A stretch of 64,000 nt of DNA from an uncultured bacterium (GTDB lineage: Bacteria; Cyanobacteriota; Vampirovibrionia; Gastranaerophilales; Gastranaerophilaceae), in assembly GCA_947073645.1 (NCBI GenBank), contig CAMTMK010000010.1, positions 1-64,000 of the forward strand, written 5' to 3'. The first letter of the stretch is position 1. The number at the start of each line of letters is the position of its first letter. A program made the translations under genes and the position numbers. The notes under the pieces were generated by a model. It was not told the origin of the DNA. It did not search any database and saw nothing but the letters and a program-made list of their open reading frames with translations. Positions 7,098-14,253 of this stretch are shown in pieces.

Positions 7098-9121
7098 TAT
7101 GAACAACCGGAGTATCCGCATTTCAAACAGATGAAACATCCTTCTGCCATCTGAATTTCGTTTCCGCATTCAGGACATTTTACTGTTTTAATCTCGCCTG
7201 TCGGGTTGTATTCTGCTTGGTGGCTCGCGTTAAACGGGTCTTCAGATGTCGCCTTCGCGCCATCTTGCGCCCTCTGCTCGCCATCCGCTTCAACCTTTTC
7301 TTCTTCTTTTTTCTTATCCAAGTTCATAGGTTGGAATTGACGTGAGTTGTTTCTGTAAACAGTTATACCTTTAAGGTCATTTTCAAATGCTAATACATAA
7401 GCTTCTTCGATATCTTTACGAGTTGCATGTTCTTCAAAGTTTACTGTTTTTGATACAGCATTGTCTGTGTGAAGCTGGAATGCAGCCTGCATTTTTACGT
7501 GCCAGTATGGTGAAACGTCGTGTGCAGTTGTAAAGATTTTTTTAACTTCTTCAGACACACCGTCAACATGAGCTACAGAACCTGTTTTAGCAATTTTTGA
7601 CATCAATTCTTCTGAATAGAAGCCGTGTTCAACTGCATAGTCTTTGAAAATCGGGTTAACTTCAAACATTTCAGTTCCGTCCATAATCAATCTTGAGAAT
7701 ACAAGACCGAATAGAGGTTCAACACCGCCTGAAGCAGAAGCTATCATTGAAATTGTACCTGTTGGAGCGATACAAGTTGTTGTAGCGTTTCTGATACCGA
7801 ATTTTTCGATTTGCGCATCAAGCTCTTTCCATTGCTCATCAGAAATTTTACCTGCTGATTTACCTTTGTATTTGTTATATAAGAAGTTTTGACCGTCGTA
7901 AACGCTTCCTTTAAAGTTGTTAAATTTACCTCTTTCTTTAGAAAGTTCAATAGATTCGCATTTTGATTCGTAATCAATGAATTCCATAACTTCAGAAGCT
8001 AATTGAGTACCTTCTTTTGAAGCATAAGAGATGCCCATTTTCATAAGCATATCAGCCCAGCCCATTACGCCTAAACCGATTTTTCTGTTGTTTTGAACCA
8101 TTTCAGAGATTTGGGGAAGCGGATAATTATTAACTGCAATAACGTTATCCAAGAAACGGATAGCAGTTCTTGTAGTTTCAGCCAATAAATCCCAATTGAT
8201 AGAACCGTTTTCTACCATTCTGCCAAGGTTGATTGAACCTAAGTTACAAGCTTCATAAGAAAGCAATGGAACTTCACCGCAAGGGTTAGTAGATTCAATA
8301 GCACCAACAAGCGGAGTTGGGTTATCTGCGTTCATTTTGTCAATAAACACAATACCCGGTTCACCAGTTCTCCAAGCGCCGTCAACTATTAAATCGAATA
8401 CTTTTTTCGCATCCATTGTACCTGCAACTTCGCCTGTATGAGGTGCAATAAGTTCATAATCAGTACCGTTTTTAACAGCTTCCATAAATTTGTCTGTCAA
8501 AGCAACGGAAATATTAAAGTTGTTTAATTTAGAAGTATCGTTTTTGCAGTTGATGAAGTCTAAAATATCAGGGTGGTCTACTCTTAAGATACCCATATTA
8601 GCACCGCGTCTTGTACCGCCTTGTTTAACAGCCTCAGTTGCTGCGTTAAATACTTCCATAAATGAAACAGGACCTGATGAAACGCCCATAGTTGAGCGGA
8701 CAACACTATTTTTTGGTCTTAAATTAGAGAATGAAAAACCTGTACCACCGCCTGATTTGTGAATAAGTGCAGTGTTTTTTACTGTTTCAAAGATACCTTC
8801 CAAACTGTCTTCAACCGGAAGAACGAAGCAAGCTGCCAATTGTCCTAATTCTCTGCCTGCGTTCATCAATGTTGGTGAGTTTGGCATAAAATATCTGTTT
8901 GTAATAGCTTTATAAAATCTGTCAGATAATTTATCAACATCTGACTGTGATTTCCCAAATTTTAAATCGCCTGCTGCGATAGTATCCGCTACACGTCTGA
9001 ACATGTCAGCTGGAGTTTCGGTACAATTTCCGTCTTTATCTCTTTTTAAATACCTCTTTTCAAGAACTTTCACTGCGTTTTCAGAAAGTTCAAGTTTTTC
9101 AATACATGTTGTATCAGTCAC
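7097..9121 (-). CDS. nrdJ: Adenosylcobalamin-dependent ribonucleotide reductase (class II)
   Basis: This 674-residue enzyme reduces ribonucleotides to deoxyribonucleotides with a B12-generated radical. Family marks are MPNSPTLMNAG, HKSGGGTGFSFS, the catalytic-Cys motif NPCGEVPL near 280, and CIAPTGTIS near 452. A C-terminal zinc-ribbon-like tail (CPECG ... CLKCGYSGCS) probably holds the re-reducing cysteines. Residues about 605-640 are a low-complexity linker that contains an in-frame copy of the GC-rich repeat family. The start is GTG with a strong GGGGAGG Shine-Dalgarno; the ATG three bases upstream is out of frame and hits TGA at once. No cobalamin riboswitch was seen in the short upstream gap. 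Confidence 0.95.
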   Translation of the reverse strand: MTDTTCIEKLELSENAVKVLEKRYLKRDKDGNCTETPADMFRRVADTIAAGDLKFGKSQSDVDKLSDRFYKAITNRYFMPNSPTLMNAGRELGQLAACFVLPVEDSLEGIFETVKNTALIHKSGGGTGFSFSNLRPKNSVVRSTMGVSSGPVSFMEVFNAATEAVKQGGTRRGANMGILRVDHPDILDFINCKNDTSKLNNFNISVALTDKFMEAVKNGTDYELIAPHTGEVAGTMDAKKVFDLIVDGAWRTGEPGIVFIDKMNADNPTPLVGAIESTNPCGEVPLLSYEACNLGSINLGRMVENGSINWDLLAETTRTAIRFLDNVIAVNNYPLPQISEMVQNNRKIGLGVMGWADMLMKMGISYASKEGTQLASEVMEFIDYESKCESIELSKERGKFNNFKGSVYDGQNFLYNKYKGKSAGKISDEQWKELDAQIEKFGIRNATTTCIAPTGTISMIASASGGVEPLFGLVFSRLIMDGTEMFEVNPIFKDYAVEHGFYSEELMSKIAKTGSVAHVDGVSEEVKKIFTTAHDVSPYWHVKMQAAFQLHTDNAVSKTVNFEEHATRKDIEEAYVLAFENDLKGITVYRNNSRQFQPMNLDKKKEEEKVEADGEQRAQDGAKATSEDPFNASHQAEYNPTGEIKTVKCPECGNEIQMAEGCFICLKCGYSGCS
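7214..7289 (-). repeat. GC-rich dispersed repeat, copy A (in frame within nrdJ)
   Basis: The segment encodes roughly residues 611-636 of NrdJ (ADGEQRAQDGAKATSEDPFN) and uses GCG, CAG and AGG codons that are rare in the rest of the gene. Its GCTCGCGTTAAACGGGTCT end matches copy B at 17 of 19 positions, and the CCCTCTGCTCGCC end matches the other end of B. It sits in a linker between the catalytic body and the Cys-rich tail. Confidence 0.55.
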
Positions 9122-9220
9122 ATTAACCTCCCCTGTTTCTTTATTATTATATAATATAACAATTTTATTGGGGCATGGGTTAATGTATTAAAAAAGATTT
9201 ACAAAACTTACTAATTTTGT

Positions 9221-9238
9221 TATAATTAAAAGCGGAGG
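9221..9238 (+). promoter_or_regulatory. Extended -10 promoter and Shine-Dalgarno of the prepilin gene
   Basis: TGT-TATAAT (hexamer 9221-9226) is followed by CGGAGG at 9233-9238 and the ATG at 9249. An intact promoter and ribosome site in front of an interrupted frame argue that the gene is still expressed or was until recently. Confidence 0.6.
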
Positions 9239-9248
9239 TAAATAAATT

Positions 9249-9943
9249 ATGAAAAGTTTGAACATTAATCGCCTTGGGGGGGGGGCACTGAACCGCATTT
9301 AGCTTTCAATCTCGCAGAAATTTTAATTACCTTAGGCGTACTCGGTGTTGTCGCAGCATTAACGATGCCGATGTTGATTGCAAATTACCAGAAAAAGCAA
9401 ACTGTTGAGTCATTAAAACAGGCATATAGTCTTTTACAACACGCATACGAATTCGCTCAACAGGATTATGGAAGTATAGAATATTGGAATTATAAAAACA
9501 TGTCCAATGTTGCAATTAGAGATACGTTTTTTTTGCCGTATTTTAAATCTGCATCAGTACCTAAGTCTACTTATAAATATAATACTCCTAATTGGCCGAT
9601 TTGGTCTGATGGAATGAAAAATGGCTATATATTTCCCGTCGATGCTGTTAGTTCTTGTTTACAGACACCTCAAAATTATTTGTATTGTTTTAGAAATTTG
9701 TACAACGGTCATGTAATTATTAATATTGATATTAATGGAATACAAAAAGGACCAAATCGCGTGGCGAGAGATATATTTATGGTCGGATTTAATTCAGATT
9801 ATGGTAATCGAATAGAATTTGAAGGCATAGTAACATATCAACATTGCAACAAAACTAGCGGTAATGGCGGCGCTTGCGGGTTGAAAATTCAACGTGACGG
9901 CTGGCGGATTAAAGATGATTATCCTTGGAGATCGGGGAGGTAA
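9249..9943 (+). pseudogene. Type IV prepilin-like protein, frame interrupted at a G10 tract
   Basis: The ATG at 9249 reads about 17 residues, crosses ten consecutive G bases (9276-9285) and stops at TAG. With 8 or 11 G bases the frame joins exactly to a prepilin N-terminus, HLAFNLAEILITLGVLGVVA, which has the Glu at +5 typical of prepilin peptidase substrates, and continues to the stop at 9943. The body has the DINGIQKGPNRVARDIFMV pattern of pseudopilin C-domains. The ORF track shows only the part from 9365. It could be a phase-variable gene in the OFF state, a dead gene, or a sequencing error in the homopolymer. Confidence 0.75.
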
Positions 9944-9982
9944 ATTTAGGCGAATAATCTTTACAAAACGTCATAAGAATTT

Positions 9983-10022
9983 TTGCAGGTACATATGTTT
10001 ATTATATAATTAGGACTGAGGT
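9983..10022 (+). promoter_or_regulatory. Promoter and Shine-Dalgarno for the symporter-ileS operon
   Basis: TTGCAG, a 16-base spacer and TATAAT (10005-10010) precede a TGAGGT ribosome site. The site is 6 bases before a TTG start codon at 10029. Confidence 0.65.
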
Positions 10023-10028
10023 ATCACA

Positions 10029-11279
10029 TTGAAACATTCAAAACTTACAGCCCTGATATTTATAGCGTTGGTTTTAGGCGTTATAGTTGGACATTTTGCC
10101 CCCGATTTTGCGGTTAAAATGAAACCTTTTGCGGTCATTTTTCTGCGAATGGTAAAGATGATTATCGCTCCATTGTTGTTCGCGACTCTGGTTGTCGGCA
10201 TTGCAGGTCATGGAGATGCTAAAAGATTAGGGAAAATCGGGCTTAAAACAGTTATTTATTTTGAAATCGTTACGACTTTAGCTCTTGTAATCGGGCTTAC
10301 AATGGCAAATATTTTTAAACCGGGTGTAGGATTTGTTACTGGCACTACTCCGCATGCACTGCATATGCAAGAAGCTGGTCTGATGGCAGGTGCGCAGGCA
10401 CATACTTCAATCAGTGAAATGGTTACGAGTATTTTTCCGACAAGTATAGTTGATGCTATGGCACAGGGAAATTTATTGCAAATCGTAGTGTTTTCAATAT
10501 TTTTTGCGTTAGCAATTATTGCTGTAGGCAAAAAGGCACAGCCTGTTATTGATATTTTAAATTCGGTATCGCAGATTATGTTTAAATTTACCGAATACGT
10601 AATGTATTTTGCACCTTTAGGAATTTTTGGTGCAATCGCATCTACAATCGGTGCTAACGGCTTATCTGTGTTAAAAAGTTATTTCAAGATAATTGGAGCA
10701 TTATATATTGCCTTGGCTGTATTTGTATTTCTGGTTTTGATTATTGCATGCAAAATTGTAAAAATTTCATTTAGAAGCCTTTTAAGAGCTTTGCAAGAAC
10801 CAGCTTTACTTGCATTTACGACAGCTAGTTCAGAGGCAGCATTTCCAAAAGCTATGGATATTATGGAGCGTTTTGGAGTTCCGAAAAATATAGTAAGTTT
10901 TGTTATGCCGACGGGTTATACGTTCAATCTGGACGGAAGCACATTGTATCTTGCAATGGCAGTTATATTTTCATCACAGATTGTCGGGATAAATCTTGAC
11001 TTAAATCAGCAATTAATTATAATGTTGGCATTGATGCTTACAAGTAAAGGTGTTGCGGGAGTTCCGAGAGTGTCTTTGATTGTATTGGCAGGAACTTTGG
11101 CAAGCTTTAATATTCCAATCCTCGGGGTTGCAATACTTTTAGGTATTGACCAAATCCTTGATATGGGAAGGACAACGGTAAATTTAATCGGAAATTGCGT
11201 TGCAACAGTTGTAATTGCACGTTGGGAACGAGTTTTTGATTATGATAAAATGAAAGAATTTGTAAATAAAGAGGTATAG
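10029..11279 (+). CDS. Dicarboxylate/amino acid:cation symporter (DAACS family)
   Basis: This 416-residue inner-membrane protein couples uptake of acidic amino acids or C4-dicarboxylates to H+ or Na+. The family core is clear: the serine-rich re-entrant loop TASSEAAFPKAMD near 267-279 and the TM7 motif GYTFNLDGSTLY near 295-306. Six hydrophobic helices precede the transport core. The start is TTG, supported by a GAGGT Shine-Dalgarno and the usual family N-terminus right after it. It lies 2 bases upstream of ileS and shares its promoter. Glutamate, aspartate and dicarboxylates cannot be distinguished. Confidence 0.92.
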   Translation: MKHSKLTALIFIALVLGVIVGHFAPDFAVKMKPFAVIFLRMVKMIIAPLLFATLVVGIAGHGDAKRLGKIGLKTVIYFEIVTTLALVIGLTMANIFKPGVGFVTGTTPHALHMQEAGLMAGAQAHTSISEMVTSIFPTSIVDAMAQGNLLQIVVFSIFFALAIIAVGKKAQPVIDILNSVSQIMFKFTEYVMYFAPLGIFGAIASTIGANGLSVLKSYFKIIGALYIALAVFVFLVLIIACKIVKISFRSLLRALQEPALLAFTTASSEAAFPKAMDIMERFGVPKNIVSFVMPTGYTFNLDGSTLYLAMAVIFSSQIVGINLDLNQQLIIMLALMLTSKGVAGVPRVSLIVLAGTLASFNIPILGVAILLGIDQILDMGRTTVNLIGNCVATVVIARWERVFDYDKMKEFVNKEV

Positions 11280-11281
11280 AA

Positions 11282-14080
11282 ATGAGTACGAAAACTGAGT
11301 ATAAGGAAACTTTAAATTTACCGCAAACGACTCTTGCTATGAGGGCGAATGCTACTGTGAGAGAACTTGAAATCCAAAAATTCTGGGCAGAACATGATAT
11401 TTATAACAAAATTATCAATCAGCGCGATAAAGCTAATAAATTTATTCTTCACGACGGCCCTCCATATTTGAGTTCTGAAAAAATTCACGTTGGTACAGCT
11501 TTAAACAAAATTCTTAAAGATATTCTTTTGAAATATAAAGCTCAAGCAGGTTTTTATACTCCGTATGTTCCTGGTTATGATGGACACGGACTTCCGATTG
11601 AAAACGCTGTTGTAAAAAATATTAAAGGCGGAAGAAGTGCTTTAACACCTTACGAGTTAAGACAAAAATGCCGTGAATTTGCTCACAAAAACTTGAAAGG
11701 TCAAGAAAGCGAATTTAAACGTTTAGGCGTTCTTGGCAATTGGGAAAATCCTTATTTGACTATTAATCCTGAATTTGAAGCTGAACAGGTTAGAGTTTTC
11801 GGCGATATGTATAAAAAAGGATATGTTGAAAAAGGTTTGAAACCTGTTTACTGGTGCGCATCTTGCGAAACTGCATTGGCAGAAGCGGAAGTTGAATATG
11901 CTGACCACACTTCAACTTCTATTTATGTAAGATTTAAGTTTGACGCGGAAAGCACTGAAAAAATTAATAAAATTGTTGACCTTGGCGGAAAAGATGCTTA
12001 TGCAATCATCTGGACAACTACTCCTTGGACAATTCCGTCAAACATGGCAATCAGTATGCACCCGAAATTTGAATACACCTGGTTTGAAAAAGACGGCAAT
12101 GTTTATGTTGTAGCGCAGGAATTGTTAGGAAGTTTCTTGGCAGATGTAGAATGGTCAGAAGAAGATATAAAAGTTTTAGGCTCTTGCACAGGTTCAGATT
12201 TGGAACTTTTGAGCACAACTCATCCGCTTGTTGATAGAAAATCTCCGATAATCTTGGGTGAACACGTTACGTTAGAAGCTGGTACAGGTTCTGTTCACAC
12301 TGCCCCAGGTCACGGTCTTGAGGACTATGAAGTTGGATGCAGATATGGTATTGAAGTATTTTCACCGTTAGACAGCAAAGGTGTTTGGACAGAAGCTGTT
12401 AACGATAAAGATTTGGAAGGTGTTCCTTATTATAAAGGAAATTCAATTGTTATCGAAAAACTTCAAAACTGCGGTGCATTGTTGAAACAACAAGATATTA
12501 ACCACAGTTATCCGCACTGTTGGAGATGCAAAAATCCTGTTATCTACCGTGCAACACCGCAATGGTTTGTTAAAGTAGACAAATTCAGAGATACAACTCT
12601 TGATGCAATCAAAAACGTAAAATGGATTCCTGCAAGCGGTGAAGCAAGAATTTCCAACATGGTTGCAGGACGTACAGACTGGTGTATATCTCGTCAAAGA
12701 GCTTGGGGTGTGCCAATCCCTGTATTCTACTGCGACGATTGCGGAGAAGTCATCGTAACTGATGAAACTATCGAAAATGTTGCGCGTATTTTTGAAAAAG
12801 AAAGTTCAGATGCGTGGGTTAATCATACGGTAGAAGAATTGTTACCTCAAGGTTTTAAATGTCCTAAATGCGGTAAAACACACTTTAGAAAAGAAAACGA
12901 CATTATGGATGTTTGGTTTGATTCAGGTATTACTTGGCGTGCAGTTGTTAACAAACGCTCTGAAGAACTGGGTACAACTCCTGTTGAAATGTACTTGGAA
13001 GGTTCTGACCAACACAGAGGCTGGTTCCAGTCATCATTGTTAACATCAATCGCAACTCAGGGAATTGCACCTTACAAATCAGTTTTAACTCACGGTTTTG
13101 TATTTGGCGAAGATGGCAGAAAAATGTCAAAATCTTTGGGTAACTACATCAGACCTGACGAAATTATTAGCACTTATGGTGCTGATATCTTAAGACTTTG
13201 GGCAGCATCTGTTGATTACAGAAACGATACAAAAATCGGTAACAACATTATTAAACAGCTTGCAGAAATCTTTAAGAAAACAAGAAACACATCTCGTTTC
13301 TTGCTCGGAAACTTGTTTGATTTCGACCCGAGTACCGATTATGTTGAATACAAAGACTTGAAAGCAATTGATAAATTTGCATTACATAAATTAAATCAAC
13401 TTATCGCAAGCGTTACAGAAGCATTTGATAACTATGAATTTTACAAATACTTCCAACAATTGCAAAACTTTGCGGCTGTTGATTTAAGTTCATTCTATCT
13501 TGATATCGTAAAAGACAGATTGTATACTGCGGGCAAAAAATCACTTTCACGTCGCGCATGTCAAACTGTATTGTTTGAAATTTTACAGACATTAGTGAGA
13601 ATGCTTGTGCCTGTAATGCCTCACCAGGCAGAAGATATTTGGATGAGCGTTCCCGAATGCCAAAAAGGCGGACTTGAAAGCATCTTACTTTCTGATTGGG
13701 TAAAAGCAAATCCTGAATGGACAAATGCTCAACTTGAAGAAGATTTTGCAAAAATCTTGAAGGCTCGCGAAGTTGTTACACGCGCAATTGAACCTTTGAG
13801 AGCTGAAAAACAAGTTGGAAGTTCATTAGAAGTTGCGGTTTATGTAAACTCTGACGAGTCTGTTTTGAAAGCAAACGAGGATGAACTTTGCAATATATTT
13901 ATCACATCACAGGCATATGTAACAAGTGAAAAACCTGAAAATGTATTGAATGAATACACAGAGGACGGTTTCACCGTATGGGTTACAAAAGCAGAAGGCG
14001 AAAAATGTGAACGCTGTTGGAAATATAGAAAACTTAACTCCGACGGAATTTGTGATGAATGCAATGAAGCAGTAAAATAA
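11282..14080 (+). CDS. ileS: Isoleucyl-tRNA synthetase
   Basis: A class I synthetase of 932 residues that charges tRNA-Ile. It has the DGPPY entrance and a GYDGHGLPIE motif (usually GWDCHGLPIE). The editing domain contains TTTPWTIPSNMA. KMSKS is near 613, followed by the anticodon-binding domain and a C-terminal zinc site (CERCWKY ... CDEC), so it is the bacterial type with a zinc tail. The class I signature HIGH is replaced by HVGT at 69-72, which is unusual because the last His takes part in ATP activation. The Shine-Dalgarno lies in the end of the symporter gene. A terminator follows immediately. Confidence 0.97.
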   Translation: MSTKTEYKETLNLPQTTLAMRANATVRELEIQKFWAEHDIYNKIINQRDKANKFILHDGPPYLSSEKIHVGTALNKILKDILLKYKAQAGFYTPYVPGYDGHGLPIENAVVKNIKGGRSALTPYELRQKCREFAHKNLKGQESEFKRLGVLGNWENPYLTINPEFEAEQVRVFGDMYKKGYVEKGLKPVYWCASCETALAEAEVEYADHTSTSIYVRFKFDAESTEKINKIVDLGGKDAYAIIWTTTPWTIPSNMAISMHPKFEYTWFEKDGNVYVVAQELLGSFLADVEWSEEDIKVLGSCTGSDLELLSTTHPLVDRKSPIILGEHVTLEAGTGSVHTAPGHGLEDYEVGCRYGIEVFSPLDSKGVWTEAVNDKDLEGVPYYKGNSIVIEKLQNCGALLKQQDINHSYPHCWRCKNPVIYRATPQWFVKVDKFRDTTLDAIKNVKWIPASGEARISNMVAGRTDWCISRQRAWGVPIPVFYCDDCGEVIVTDETIENVARIFEKESSDAWVNHTVEELLPQGFKCPKCGKTHFRKENDIMDVWFDSGITWRAVVNKRSEELGTTPVEMYLEGSDQHRGWFQSSLLTSIATQGIAPYKSVLTHGFVFGEDGRKMSKSLGNYIRPDEIISTYGADILRLWAASVDYRNDTKIGNNIIKQLAEIFKKTRNTSRFLLGNLFDFDPSTDYVEYKDLKAIDKFALHKLNQLIASVTEAFDNYEFYKYFQQLQNFAAVDLSSFYLDIVKDRLYTAGKKSLSRRACQTVLFEILQTLVRMLVPVMPHQAEDIWMSVPECQKGGLESILLSDWVKANPEWTNAQLEEDFAKILKAREVVTRAIEPLRAEKQVGSSLEVAVYVNSDESVLKANEDELCNIFITSQAYVTSEKPENVLNEYTEDGFTVWVTKAEGEKCERCWKYRKLNSDGICDECNEAVK

Positions 14081-14105
14081 AAAAGAGCCGAAAGGCTCTT
14101 TTTTT
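14081..14105 (+). terminator. Terminator of ileS
   Basis: The stem AAGAGCC / GGCTCTT with a GAAA loop is followed by a run of seven further T bases, directly after the ileS stop codon. Confidence 0.92.
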
Positions 14106-14136
14106 ATATTACAGAATGTTAACAATTGCTGTCATA

Positions 14137-14167
14137 TTTTAAAGATTTTGCTAAAAAGTGCCGTAGA
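14137..14167 (+). promoter_or_regulatory. Sigma-28-like promoter before the 503-residue gene
   Basis: TTTTAAAGATT and GCCGTAGA resemble the FliA/SigD elements TAAAGTTT and GCCGATAA. The interval from AAAG to CCGTA is 16 bases, identical to that before the paralogous gene at 50085. The same CCGTAGA could instead pair with TCTACGG at 14233-14239, if transcription starts further upstream. Confidence 0.45.
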
Positions 14168-14253
14168 CATGAACAAAGGAACTATTTGAAAGGAAAAAAC
14201 TTTCAACCAAGACCTAAAAGTTTAAACCAAAATCTACGGAAAGGGTTAAAAAA
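14168..14253 (+). promoter_or_regulatory. Conserved leader of the 503-residue gene
   Basis: Blocks shared with the leader at 50086-50179 are ACATGAAC, GAAAGG plus A-rich sequence, CAACCAAGA, and TACGGAAAGGG-TAAAAA-ATGGG. A GAAAG/CTTTC hairpin is possible in the middle. The ATG in ACATGAAC opens a 6-codon reading frame (MNKGTI). The GGAAAGGG serves as ribosome site. Confidence 0.5.

Noticed and set aside
9122-9248. Cobalamin riboswitch or NrdR boxes for the B12-dependent nrdJ
   Set aside because: The gap is about 130 bp, shared with a divergent gene, and shows no B12-box or NrdR-type palindrome.
14168-14253. Cyclic di-GMP (GEMM) riboswitch in the leader of the 503-residue gene
   Set aside because: The conserved GEMM core and tetraloop-receptor sequences are absent; only the paralogue-shared blocks are supported.
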